Below, one piece after another: positions 26,623 to 34,842 of a stretch of 64,000 nucleotides of DNA. Source of the stretch: Candidatus Latescibacterota bacterium (GTDB lineage: Bacteria > JAAXHH01); contig JAJEEG010000005.1 of NCBI GenBank assembly GCA_022821085.1, forward strand, positions 47,116 through 111,115, read 5' to 3'. A program made the translations under genes and the position numbers. Below the pieces are notes generated by a model. The model was not told the origin of the DNA and made no database searches. It was given only the letters and a program-made list of their open reading frames with translations. How positions within the stretch are numbered: the first letter of the stretch is position 1; the number at the start of each line of letters is the position of its first letter.

Positions 26623-27870
26623 CTAGTACTCCCACCCGCACAACCCCGGCACGGGCAGGCGCAGGGTCCGGTCCAGCGCGGACAGCAGTTCGGGGGAACC
26701 GTCGAGGTCGTCGGTGACGGCCAGGCCCGTGGCGGGACGGACACCGAGCCACATGCGGGTGAAGGCGCCGACCGAGGCGGTCAGCGTGGGCAAGGTGGGG
26801 TCAGTGCCGGATTCGGTGCCGGATTCGGCGCTGGATTCCGGACCGAGCGTGATCACGTACTCGCCGCTCAGTCCGTGCCAGGGCGCGTCCGCGTCCAGGT
26901 ACTTCTCGATCGGGTCGTGCAAAGCCAGGTTGAAACGTGTCGTCGGACCGACCAGCCGGGTCTTGGCCATGCAAGCTTCCAAATCGCAGATCCGGGCCTG
27001 CCAGTAGCCATCACCCCGGATCAAGGTGTTGAAGGATCCCTTTTCGGACACCATCCTGGCCCGGAAGGGCTGTTTGATCAGGTCCTGAAGCTGCACGTCA
27101 GGGGGCTCGACCATCTGGAAGAGCCGGATCTGGTCGCCGAGGGATTTCATGAGCGCGAGCAGTTCCAGGAGTTGGTCCTGGTCCTGGTAGGCGATCATGT
27201 AGATATAGCTGGGACCGTGTTCTTCATGGTCGCTGGCCCAGAAGAAGTGGGTCAGTTCTCCGTCGGGGCCATCGCAGTACCCAAGGAGGAAGGATTTCTC
27301 CGCATGATTCAGCTCGACCTGAAGCAACTCGGCCGGATATAACCTGCAGCCGCCGTGCGTCAGCCTTCGGTTTATCATGGCGGCATGGATCATCTCCCAG
27401 TCATCGGCCTTCAGGCGCCTGGGCACGCGGAATGGACGATCTACCGTGAGGTCGGCGGGATCGAAGCGCACCCTGTGTCCGTAGGGACCCGTGCCGAAGC
27501 CCATCAGGTCGTAGAATCCCTGTTCGAACATGGTCAGCGTGCAGATCTCCACGCCGTCCGCCGCGTCCTGGGCGATACGGTGCGCGGTAACCCGCTGGGC
27601 GAGGCGCTGTTTCCGGGCGATCCGGCTGGTCGTCACCCCCACGATGGCGGACATGGTGAGGTCTTCGTCCAGGTACCGGAACGTGCCGTCGGTCGAAGAG
27701 GCCTGGCACTCCGCTTCCCCGTTCACTTCGGCCACGTCGGTCCGGGCTTTCTCCATGAACTGGGGCGCCCACTTGGCCTGCTCGTCGCTGGTGATCCAGT
27801 GCACTTCGCGCCAGACCCGTATAATCGCGTCGCGGTCGCGCTCAGGATCGTAGGGCCTGATGATCGGCAT
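26623..27870 (-). CDS. Eis-like GNAT-family N-acetyltransferase
   Basis: This 415-aa protein has the Eis architecture. A first GNAT domain starts MPIIRPYDPERDRDAIIRVWREVHW and includes the acetyl-CoA loop region VTTSRIARKQRLAQRVTAHRI. A degenerate second GNAT domain follows, then a C-terminal SCP2-like sterol-carrier domain (GRGDGYWQARICDLEACMA... GAFTRMWLGVRPATGLAV). Eis proteins acetylate amines on aminoglycosides or protein lysines; the substrate here is unknown. A short Ser/Gly/Thr linker (SSAESGTESGTDP) comes from an in-frame micro-duplication. SD GGAACAG precedes ATG 27870. Confidence 0.85.
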   Translation of the reverse strand: MPIIRPYDPERDRDAIIRVWREVHWITSDEQAKWAPQFMEKARTDVAEVNGEAECQASSTDGTFRYLDEDLTMSAIVGVTTSRIARKQRLAQRVTAHRIAQDAADGVEICTLTMFEQGFYDLMGFGTGPYGHRVRFDPADLTVDRPFRVPRRLKADDWEMIHAAMINRRLTHGGCRLYPAELLQVELNHAEKSFLLGYCDGPDGELTHFFWASDHEEHGPSYIYMIAYQDQDQLLELLALMKSLGDQIRLFQMVEPPDVQLQDLIKQPFRARMVSEKGSFNTLIRGDGYWQARICDLEACMAKTRLVGPTTRFNLALHDPIEKYLDADAPWHGLSGEYVITLGPESSAESGTESGTDPTLPTLTASVGAFTRMWLGVRPATGLAVTDDLDGSPELLSALDRTLRLPVPGLCGWEY

Positions 27871-27881
27871 TTCTGTTCCTT

Positions 27882-27918
27882 CTACTCCTCGCCCCGCAAC
27901 CTACTCCTCGCCCCGCAG
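27882..27918 (-). repeat. 19-bp-period duplication of the 3' end of the VOC gene
   Basis: Two 17-18-bp copies (27882-27899 and 27901-27918) of the sequence that encodes the last codons and stop of the VOC lipoprotein gene lie in tandem. The outer copy is untranslated. Confidence 0.85.
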
Positions 27919-28899
27919 CATCCGGTGGAGGGTCTCGTTGTCGGGCGCGTCCTTGAAGACGTTCCACTCAAGGTAGTAGCCTTCGGGGTCATAGGCGACG
28001 AAGGCGCGGTAGCGGTCCGTTTCCTCGACCTTCTCTGATCGCATCTCGAAGGAACCGTGGTTGCTGACGTAGGCGTACCAGTCGTCGATGCGGTCCGTCC
28101 AGAAGGACATGGTGACGGCCTTCGTCTCCGTGAAGTTGTGCATGCCGCGCGTTTCGTCCACGAGGCCCATGTAGCCCGAGGGCGAAATGCGGTAGATCTT
28201 GGTCCACCCCTGGTCCACGATCAGGTCGAAGCCCATGACGTCCTCGTAGAAGGCCTGGATCGCGGGCATGTCCTTGTAGTAGAACCACACCACGGTCGCC
28301 TTGAAACCCAGGCCCGGAGGCACGTCGGACGCCCCTTCGGCGGGATAGATGGTCTCGGTCTCGTTCAGCACCGGGACCAGCATCTCGTTCTCGGCGTGTT
28401 CGTTGAACCGTTCGAACTCCAGGAGATAGCCCTCGGGGTCGATGGCCACGAAGCCGTGATGGGGACGTCCCTCGACCGGGTTGTACGGGAAGCGCATCTC
28501 CACGTCCTGGTCCTTCATGTAGTCCCACCATTCGTCGAGCTGGTCCGTGATGAGGGCGATGGCGACGGTCTTGGGATCGCTGGCGCTGTGCATGCCCATC
28601 GCTTCGTCGACGAGCGTGATAAAGGAACTCGGCCCCACGCGGAGGATCTTGGCAAACCCGTAATCGGCCGCCACGGCGAAGCCCAGGGTCCGGGTGTAGA
28701 AGGTCGTCGCCGCTTCCACGTCGGCGTAGTACAGGAAAACGTTGCTGGCCGTCATGCCGTATTCGTTCATCGGATTCACGGGTGCGGACTCCTCTTCGGG
28801 CGGCGCGGGCGTTTCGGACGGTTCGGTCTCTGCGGACTGGCCGCACGCCGCGGCTATGAGCGCCGCGCAGGCCAGCGCGGCGGTGATCTGGCGAATCAT
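27901..28899 (-). CDS. Lipoprotein with two VOC (glyoxalase/bleomycin-resistance) domains
   Basis: This 332-aa lipoprotein has a signal and lipobox (ALIAAACGQ), a Glu/Pro linker, and two VOC domains of about 125 residues. The first (~45-165) starts YGMTASNVFLYYADVEAATTFYTRTLGF; the second (~190-325) starts GFKATVVWFYYKDMPAIQAFYEDVMGF. Each ends in the DPEGYLLEF/DPEGYYLEW strand that carries the metal-ligand Glu of active family members. VOC proteins include dioxygenases, lyases and binding proteins; a periplasmic lipid-anchored pair is uncommon. The start has an ideal AAGGAGG at the correct distance. Confidence 0.88.
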   Translation of the reverse strand: MIRQITAALACAALIAAACGQSAETEPSETPAPPEEESAPVNPMNEYGMTASNVFLYYADVEAATTFYTRTLGFAVAADYGFAKILRVGPSSFITLVDEAMGMHSASDPKTVAIALITDQLDEWWDYMKDQDVEMRFPYNPVEGRPHHGFVAIDPEGYLLEFERFNEHAENEMLVPVLNETETIYPAEGASDVPPGLGFKATVVWFYYKDMPAIQAFYEDVMGFDLIVDQGWTKIYRISPSGYMGLVDETRGMHNFTETKAVTMSFWTDRIDDWYAYVSNHGSFEMRSEKVEETDRYRAFVAYDPEGYYLEWNVFKDAPDNETLHRMLRGEE

Positions 28900-28983
28900 G
28901 ATTCCTCCTTGCCGGGGTTTTCGGAACGGCCGGGACCATGCCGGAGATTATGGATCGGTCGAGGTCTACGGATCAGCCGGAGT

Positions 28984-29454
28984 TTAAGGTTCGGCCGGAT
29001 ACTGGCAGTTGTAATGGCAGACGCCGCAGGTGATGGTCAGGTCCTGCAGCGCCGAGTCGGCCTCGATGGCGGAACCGGTCCCCGCGGCGGCAATGAGCAT
29101 CTCGGCGCGTATCTGAAAGTCGGAGGCGTAGAACCCGTACCTCGAGGAGTCATACCGTGGCGGCATCGTCGAAACCGATTCCATGATGTCCTTGAGATGC
29201 GTCACGTCGGCCTCGATCGTCCCCAGCGAACCTTCCTCGACCGCCCTTGCGATGCCTTCGCAGAGGCGGGCGATCTCTCTCATGTGCTCCTGGCGAACCT
29301 CCGTATTGGGATCAGGCGCTTCGACTTCGGCCGGTTCCGCTCCGTGGTCCTGGCTTTCACCGCCGTCTTCGCCGCCGCAACCCGCCACGGCCCATCCCGC
29401 GATCAGGAAGCAGGCCAGCGCGGACGTCATGATCCGATTGAAAGGACGTTTCAT
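28984..29454 (-). CDS. Cytochrome c'-like lipoprotein with C-terminal CxxCH
   Basis: This 156-aa lipoprotein has a lipobox ending at Cys26 (WAVAGC) and a Glu/Pro linker. A helical region of about 95 residues follows (EHMREIARLCEGIARAVEEGSLGTIEADVTHLKDIM...), and then a single heme-binding motif C143-G-V-C146-H147 ten residues from the end. A four-helix body with CxxCH near the C-terminus is the cytochrome c' layout; the fold assignment is inference. AGAGGAAC precedes ATG 29454. It lies downstream of the DUF5683-like gene in the same direction. Confidence 0.75.
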   Translation of the reverse strand: MKRPFNRIMTSALACFLIAGWAVAGCGGEDGGESQDHGAEPAEVEAPDPNTEVRQEHMREIARLCEGIARAVEEGSLGTIEADVTHLKDIMESVSTMPPRYDSSRYGFYASDFQIRAEMLIAAAGTGSAIEADSALQDLTITCGVCHYNCQYPAEP

Positions 29455-29513
29455 GGGTGTTCCTCTTGTTAAAAAAGTCTGGAAAAGCGTTGCGAATGAA
29501 AGAAGACCTGTGC

Positions 29514-30020
29514 TCAATCGAAATTCAGGCTGAATACCACCCCAATCTGATCTCTGGCAATCATCGGTCTCATGGTCATGGCCTGCCGATTGCGCTCGTT
29601 TATTTTTGTGGCCGAAACCGGCGCATCGACCATGGACCACGCGATGAAACCCAACGTCAAACCTACTCCTAGCGTACCCATACTATCGTTGTTTTTCCGA
29701 TCGATATGCTTGAAGGATATCTGGTTCGTGTAGTTGTCTTCTCTTGAGTGGAAATACATGCCGATACCTGCGGCGGCGCCGATGAACATCGCGGAACCCT
29801 TACTGTACTGTTGGTTGTAGAACTGACCGCTTCCCACAATAACGGTAGATAACAAAAATGCTGTCCAGGGGTCCTTTTCGTCTATCTGCTCCTGTGGAGG
29901 AGTATAAAAATCATCAGGTGATGTGATCTGACCATCGTTAAGCATCATCACCTCCGCCTGTTGGGCAAATACCGGTGAGGCGACCATGACGAGCAATACA
30001 GATATGATAGCACGATACAT
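29514..30020 (-). CDS. DUF5683-like exported membrane protein
   Basis: This 168-aa protein begins MYRAIISVLLVMVASPVFAQ, a signal peptide. The segment DPWTAFLLSTVIVGSGQFYNQQYSKGSAMFIGAAAGIGMYF resembles DUF5683/TM2-type domains, where PGxGQxYN marks a re-entrant or paired helix unit. A third hydrophobic helix (LGVGLTLGFIAWSMVDA) follows. The function is unknown. I used the ATG at 30020 with GGAG 9 nt upstream. Its codon use is less GC-biased than that of its neighbours. Confidence 0.75.
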   Translation of the reverse strand: MYRAIISVLLVMVASPVFAQQAEVMMLNDGQITSPDDFYTPPQEQIDEKDPWTAFLLSTVIVGSGQFYNQQYSKGSAMFIGAAAGIGMYFHSREDNYTNQISFKHIDRKNNDSMGTLGVGLTLGFIAWSMVDAPVSATKINERNRQAMTMRPMIARDQIGVVFSLNFD

Positions 30021-30119
30021 GGTTTCTTTCTCCATAATGGGGATAAACCACAAGTTAAAGCGGTTGGCATTAAGGTCAATGAAAACACCCCGGATGCAAA
30101 TCGTTTGCCACGCAACGCG

Positions 30120-30159
30120 CCACGTGCGACGGGATCGTGCCACGTGCGACGGGATCGTG
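30120..30159. repeat. 20-bp tandem repeat (two copies)
   Basis: CCACGTGCGACGGGATCGTG occurs twice head-to-tail (30120-30139, 30140-30159) without mismatch, in the leader side of the DUF5683-like gene. Confidence 0.95.
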
Positions 30160-30211
30160 AATCGGAGTATCGGTCAAACGAGCACGTCTTGCAATGAAAG
30201 TGCGTCGTATG

Positions 30212-30257
30212 TGCCAAAATGGCAGGTTGCGATCCCTGGAATCTGCCAAATTGGCAG
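30212..30257. promoter_or_regulatory. Paired palindromes, candidate enhancer-binding sites
   Basis: TGCCAAAATGGCA (30212-30224) and CTGCCAAATTGGCAG (30243-30257) share the half-site TGCCA/TGGCA. Their centres are 32 bp apart, about three helical turns, so a protein would bind on one face. They lie ~140-180 bp upstream of the predicted sigma-54 start of lon, where activator sites usually are. Function is inferred. Confidence 0.55.
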
Positions 30258-30349
30258 GCCACCGTGAAAACTTGTTCTGCCTGCGGTCGGAAATTCCCCG
30301 GAATCGTCGCGCAGGCACCCCGAAGGCATCCCACACCGGCCAGAAATAC

Positions 30350-30419
30350 TGACCCGAAATCGCCGTGGCATGGTGTTTGCACCTTCCATCTATGCATTAC
30401 GGCACGAACTTTCGGGTCA
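30350..30419. repeat. 10-bp inverted repeat flanking the lon promoter
   Basis: TGACCCGAAA (30350-30359) and its exact reverse complement TTTCGGGTCA (30410-30419) bracket the candidate sigma-54 promoter. The arms are 50 bp apart, so they may be a pair of operator half-sites or a long hairpin. Confidence 0.7.
30366..30381 (+). promoter_or_regulatory. Candidate sigma-54 (RpoN) promoter of lon
   Basis: TGGCATGGTGTTTGCA matches the -24/-12 consensus TGGCAYRNNNNTTGCW at every defined position, with the GG and GC elements correctly spaced. The predicted start is near 30392, leaving a ~118-nt leader to lon. Confidence 0.55.
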
Positions 30420-30509
30420 AATGAAGCGTACAGGCCGGTTCGTGCGTATAAGAAGGTAAGCAGCCGCGAGGCGTGGACGCGGAGCAAAGGCAAAAAAGCG
30501 AGGTAGCGC

Positions 30510-32978
30510 ATGGCCGAGGACAAGGCACTCCAGGAAATCGAGACGAACCTGCAGGAAGACACGGTGATCGAGTCCATCGCCGTGCTGCCCGTGCGCAACC
30601 TGGTCGTGTATCCCCACATGGCCGCGGCGCTGGTTGCCGACCGGTTGGGCTCCGTCAAGGCGCTGGACGAGGCGCTGCAGCAGGACAAGATGGTACTGAT
30701 CCTGGCGCAGCGGGATCCCGAGACGGACCGGCCCGAGCCCGGCGATCTATACAAATTCGGTACGCTGGTCCGGATCTACAAGATGATGAAGCTGCCTGGG
30801 GACAGCCTCCACGCGGTCGTGCACGGGGTATCCCGCGCCCGGGTGCTGGAAGTGCTCGAAACCGAGCCGATCATGCGTGCCCGGGTGGAGCTTCAGGCTG
30901 AGCGAAAAAACGAGTCCATGGAAGGCAAGGCCCTGGCCCACAACCTGGCGGAGCAGTTCCAGCGGCTGATCGAACTGGTCCCGACCATGTCCGAGGAGTT
31001 GCGGATCCCCCTGCTCAACCTGGAGGACCAGCCCTCCAAGATGGCCGATTTCATCGCCTTCAACCTGAAGATCTCCCTCGAAGACCAGCAGGCCATGCTG
31101 GAATTAAGCGACGTCAAGGACCGGCTGAAGGCGTTGACTTTCCTGATCGCCCACGAAATCGAGGTGGCGGAGACGGGCAGCCGCATCCAGTCGCAGGTCG
31201 AGGACAAGATGGGCAAGGCCCAGCGCGAGTACTATCTCCGCGAGCAGATGAAGGCCATCCGGCGGGAACTCGGTGAAGACGGCGAAGGTCAGGGCGAGGA
31301 CCTGTCCGACCTGCGCGAGAAGATCGATGAGGCCGGCCTGCCGGATGAAGCCCGGGTGGAGGCGGAGCGCGAGCTCCAGCGCCTGGAACGCATCCCGTCC
31401 ATTTCCCCCGAGTATTCGACCCTGCGGACCTACCTCGAGTGGCTGTCGGAGCTGCCCTGGTCGGTTTCTTCGGAGGATCAGCTGGACATCGCCCGCGCCC
31501 GGGAGATCCTGGACGAAGACCACTACGGCCTGGAGAAGATCAAGGACCGCATCCTCGAACACCTGTCCGTGCGCAGCCTGAAGCCGGACCTGAAGGGTTC
31601 CATCCTGTGCTTCGTCGGACCGCCGGGGGTAGGCAAGACCTCGCTGGGCAAGTCCATCGCCCGTGCCCTGGGCCGCAAGTTCGTACGCATCTCCCTGGGC
31701 GGCGTGCACGACGAGGCGGAGATCAGGGGCCACCGCAGGACCTACATCGGCGCCCTGCCCGGACGCATCATCCAGAGCATCCGCAAGGCGGGCACCAACA
31801 ACCCGGTCTTCATGCTGGACGAAATCGACAAGCTCGGACGGGACTTCCGGGGTGACCCTTCCTCGGCGCTGCTCGAAGTGCTCGACCCGGAGCAGAACGA
31901 CACCTTCACCGATCACTACATCGATCTGCCCTTCGATCTGTCCAACGTCATGTTCGTGACCACGGCCAACATGCTGGCCGGCATTCCGGAGCCGCTGCGC
32001 GATCGTATGGAGGTCATCGAGCTGTCGGGATACACGGAAGAGGAAAAGATCGAGATCGCCCGGCGCTACCTCGTCCCCAGGGAGCTGGAGACGCACGGGC
32101 TGTCCACCGAGGACCTGGTTTTCGACGACCGTGCGATCGGCCGGATCATTGCCGACTACACCCGGGAGGCGGGCCTGCGCAACCTGGAACGCAAGATCCG
32201 CACGGTGGTCCGCAAGTCGGCCCGTTCGGTCGCCGAAGGGCAGGCGCCCCCCTTCCCTGTGTCCGTAGACGACCTTCACCAGTACCTTGGGCCGCCCGAA
32301 TACTTTTCCGAGACCGCGGAGCGCACCGGCGAACCCGGCGTGGCCATCGGCCTGGCCTGGACTCCTGCCGGCGGCGAGATCATGTTTGTCGAAGCCAGCA
32401 AGATGACCGGCGGCAAGGGGCTGACGCTCACGGGCCAGCTGGGCGACGTGATGAAGGAATCCGCCCGGGCCGCGTTGACGTACGTGCGGTCGCACGCCGC
32501 CGAATGGCAGATAGACCCCGCGTTCTTCGCAGGGCACGACATCCATATCCATCTGCCCGTTGGCGCCATTCCCAAGGACGGGCCCTCCGCCGGCGTGGCG
32601 CTCGTGACGGTGCTGACCTCCCTGTTCACGGGCCGCCCCGTACGGAACGACCTGGCCATGACCGGCGAGGTCACCCTCCGCGGCAAGGTCATGCCGGTGG
32701 GCGGCGTCAAGGAGAAGGTCCTCGGGGCGATGCGTGCCGGTATCACCATCATCATCCTGCCCCGCCGGAACGAGAAAGACCTGGACGACGTGCCCGCGGC
32801 CGTCAAGGAGAAGCTCGGTTTCTGCCTGGTCGACCACATCGACCAGGTCCTGGAACTGGCGCTCATGGACGAACCCGTCGACGATGAGCCCGTCGACACA
32901 CCGGAAAGCCACGAGGCGTGGGCAGAAAATCTGGAAGGCGGCGTGACGGTTGCACCCCGGGACGCGAATCTGAACTGA
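30510..32978 (+). CDS. lon: ATP-dependent Lon protease
   Basis: This 822-aa LonA protease degrades misfolded and regulatory proteins in the cytoplasm. It contains an N-terminal substrate-binding LAN domain (LPVRNLVVYPHMAAALVADR) and a coiled-coil helical region (~200-300). The AAA+ module has Walker A GPPGVGKTS, Walker B VFMLDEIDK and sensor segments. The protease domain carries the catalytic Ser693 in PKDGPSAGVA and the Lys of the GGVKEKVLGA motif (K736 by the usual 43-residue spacing). GAGGTAGCGC precedes the ATG. The acidic tail (DEPVDDEPVDTP) has a small internal repeat. The upstream region is unusually elaborate and may be sigma-54-dependent. Confidence 0.98.
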   Translation: MAEDKALQEIETNLQEDTVIESIAVLPVRNLVVYPHMAAALVADRLGSVKALDEALQQDKMVLILAQRDPETDRPEPGDLYKFGTLVRIYKMMKLPGDSLHAVVHGVSRARVLEVLETEPIMRARVELQAERKNESMEGKALAHNLAEQFQRLIELVPTMSEELRIPLLNLEDQPSKMADFIAFNLKISLEDQQAMLELSDVKDRLKALTFLIAHEIEVAETGSRIQSQVEDKMGKAQREYYLREQMKAIRRELGEDGEGQGEDLSDLREKIDEAGLPDEARVEAERELQRLERIPSISPEYSTLRTYLEWLSELPWSVSSEDQLDIARAREILDEDHYGLEKIKDRILEHLSVRSLKPDLKGSILCFVGPPGVGKTSLGKSIARALGRKFVRISLGGVHDEAEIRGHRRTYIGALPGRIIQSIRKAGTNNPVFMLDEIDKLGRDFRGDPSSALLEVLDPEQNDTFTDHYIDLPFDLSNVMFVTTANMLAGIPEPLRDRMEVIELSGYTEEEKIEIARRYLVPRELETHGLSTEDLVFDDRAIGRIIADYTREAGLRNLERKIRTVVRKSARSVAEGQAPPFPVSVDDLHQYLGPPEYFSETAERTGEPGVAIGLAWTPAGGEIMFVEASKMTGGKGLTLTGQLGDVMKESARAALTYVRSHAAEWQIDPAFFAGHDIHIHLPVGAIPKDGPSAGVALVTVLTSLFTGRPVRNDLAMTGEVTLRGKVMPVGGVKEKVLGAMRAGITIIILPRRNEKDLDDVPAAVKEKLGFCLVDHIDQVLELALMDEPVDDEPVDTPESHEAWAENLEGGVTVAPRDANLN

Positions 32979-33089
32979 GCGGCAGGTGGCGCCCCGGTAT
33001 GTTGTCGGGGTGATTGTTTCGACGCAGGACACCCATCTGACCAGAACCGGACGTACGATAAAGCGTTATACGAGGTATAGTGTAATCGA

Positions 33090-33118
33090 TTGACGCCGGG
33101 ACGCGCGCCCGGTATTAT
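33090..33118 (+). promoter_or_regulatory. Strong sigma-70-like promoter of the htrA/degP gene
   Basis: TTGACG (33090-33095) and TATTAT (33113-33118) are separated by 17 bp. The spacer contains an inverted repeat, CCGGG-N7-CCCGG (33096-33112), filling it exactly; it may be an operator. The predicted start is near 33125, about 45 nt before the ATG. Confidence 0.7.
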
Positions 33119-33169
33119 GCATAGTTGGATCAAGTAGGATACAGCCTGTTCTAGAAAGGGAGATCGAGC

Positions 33170-34660
33170 ATGACGGAGAAAAGGAAGTTAGGGGGCCTGG
33201 CCGCCGCGGCGTTGCTCGTCACGGGCATGGTGCTCGGGGCACTGTTCATTTCCAACTGGGATGCGTCCGTCGCCGAACGGGATGCATACAGATCGATCAC
33301 GCCGGTCGTGGCGGCGGACCAGCGATCGCTCCAGGATTTCAGCGAGACCTTTGCCACCATAGCCGAGCGGGTGAAGCCTTCGGTGGTGCTGATCGAGAGT
33401 AAACGGACGGTCAGGCAAGCTCAGGCGCGTCGATTCTGGCGCCCCTTTGAGGAGTTCTTCGGCGGCCAGCAACAACCAGATGTCCAACCCCGGCCGTTTT
33501 CGGGCGTGGGCTCCGGGGTCATCGTTTCGGAGGACGGCTACATCCTGACGAACAACCACGTGGTGGAAGACGCGGAAAAACTGACTGTCCAACTGATCGA
33601 CGAGCGCGAGGTGGAAGCGGAGATTATCGGCCTGGATCCTCGAACCGATCTGGCTGTCATCAAAGTGGATCTCGATGAACTGTCCGTGCTGCCCTTCGGC
33701 GATTCGGACAAGTTGCGCGTGGGCGAATGGGTCATGGCCGTGGGCAATCCCCTGGGACGGAACCACACCGTCACGGCCGGAATCGTCAGCGCAAAAGGCA
33801 GGAACAGAGTGCTACCGGTTGATGGCTCTTACGAGAATTTCATCCAGACTGACGCTGCCATCAACCCCGGGAACAGCGGCGGCGCACTGGTCGACCTGGA
33901 AGGAAACCTCGTGGGCATCAACACGGCCATCGCAACCCGGACGGGCGGTTACCAGGGCATCGGTTTCGCGGTACCGGCCAACATGGCCCGTGATATCATG
34001 ACCCGGCTGGTCGAGGATGGTCGCATAAGCCGAGGGTACCTTGGCGTTGGGATCAATGATCTAGATGATGTCGTGGCCGAATCCATGGGGCTCGATGGCA
34101 CAGACGGAGCGGTGATCAGCACGATCACCGACGATGGTCCGGCGAGAGATTCCGACCTCCAGATAGAGGACGTGATTGTCGGGGTTGATGGCGTAGACGT
34201 GGAGAACTCAGACGACCTACGCAAACGGATCGCGAGTATCGCACCAGGTACGGAAGTGGAACTCGATGTGATGCGTGACGGCGAACCCGTGACGGTCGCG
34301 ATCGAACTGGGCGAATTGCCCGACGGAGATCCCACACGTACCACGTCGAGGGAGGATTCGCGGGAAAAAAGTCCAGCGAGTAACCTCGGCATCGATGTCA
34401 TGGATATTAGCCGGGAATGGAGCCGTTTCTACGAATCGGGGTCGGGCGTGGTGATCGCACAGGTGCGATCGGGCAGCGAGGCCGAAGACAAAAACCTTCA
34501 GCGGGGCGACCTGATCCGCGAGGTGAACGGCGAAGCGGTGTCCAGCGTACAGGAATTCCTCGGAATCGTCCGGCAGTTCGAAGCCGGACAGGCCATCCGG
34601 TTCAGGATTCAGCGCGGCAACACGCAGTTCCTGGTGGGACTGCGGATTCCCGAAGAATAA
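33170..34660 (+). CDS. DegP/HtrA-family periplasmic serine protease
   Basis: This 496-aa envelope protease/chaperone has an uncleaved or signal-anchor helix (GGLAAAALLVTGMVLGALFI). The trypsin-like domain has the triad H130 (LTNNHVV), D160 (DPRTDLAVIKV) and S236 (NPGNSGGAL). Two PDZ domains follow: ~290-380 starting around RGYLGVGINDLDD, and ~410-495 with VVIAQVRSGSEAEDKNLQRGDLI. The domain order is that of DegP/DegQ, which degrade misfolded periplasmic proteins. An AAAGGGAG precedes the ATG. Location directly after lon places cytoplasmic and envelope protein quality control side by side, each with its own promoter. Confidence 0.95.
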   Translation: MTEKRKLGGLAAAALLVTGMVLGALFISNWDASVAERDAYRSITPVVAADQRSLQDFSETFATIAERVKPSVVLIESKRTVRQAQARRFWRPFEEFFGGQQQPDVQPRPFSGVGSGVIVSEDGYILTNNHVVEDAEKLTVQLIDEREVEAEIIGLDPRTDLAVIKVDLDELSVLPFGDSDKLRVGEWVMAVGNPLGRNHTVTAGIVSAKGRNRVLPVDGSYENFIQTDAAINPGNSGGALVDLEGNLVGINTAIATRTGGYQGIGFAVPANMARDIMTRLVEDGRISRGYLGVGINDLDDVVAESMGLDGTDGAVISTITDDGPARDSDLQIEDVIVGVDGVDVENSDDLRKRIASIAPGTEVELDVMRDGEPVTVAIELGELPDGDPTRTTSREDSREKSPASNLGIDVMDISREWSRFYESGSGVVIAQVRSGSEAEDKNLQRGDLIREVNGEAVSSVQEFLGIVRQFEAGQAIRFRIQRGNTQFLVGLRIPEE

Positions 34661-34744
34661 ACGATTGTACGAACGCAAGACGCTGAAGCCGCGTCCGGCA
34701 CACCGCCGCGCGTCCGGCTTCCAGTAACATCGTTTAACACATCA

Positions 34745-34774
34745 GAAAACGCGGAGCGCCTTCCGCGTTTTCTT
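34745..34774 (+). terminator. Intrinsic terminator after the htrA/degP gene
   Basis: An 11-bp perfect stem GAAAACGCGGA/TCCGCGTTTTC closes a 6-nt loop, with the run of T inside and after the descending arm. It lies ~85 bp after the htrA stop codon and before gpmI, and its A-rich ascending arm would let it act in both directions. Confidence 0.8.
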
Positions 34775-34842
34775 CATAATGGGCCTTTCGGCCGAAGGGT
34801 ATCGGGCACCCGCATCGATCCGGCCGGGGTACGTACTTCCAG

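Larger units (their letters stand above)
30021..30509. other. Gene-free 489-bp divergent regulatory region between the DUF5683-like gene and lon
   Basis: No credible gene is present. The interval holds a 20-bp tandem repeat, two palindromes, a sigma-54-like promoter and a 10-bp inverted repeat flanking that promoter, all listed separately. Confidence 0.7.

Noticed and set aside
30021-30509. A CIRCE element or HspR/HAIR site before lon
   Set aside because: The inverted repeats TGCCA/TGGCA and TGACCCGAAA/TTTCGGGTCA do not match TTAGCACTC-N9-GAGTGCTAA or HAIR consensus.
31104-33032. A 642-codon minus-strand frame opposite lon
   Set aside because: Antisense to lon, with no motif or start signal.
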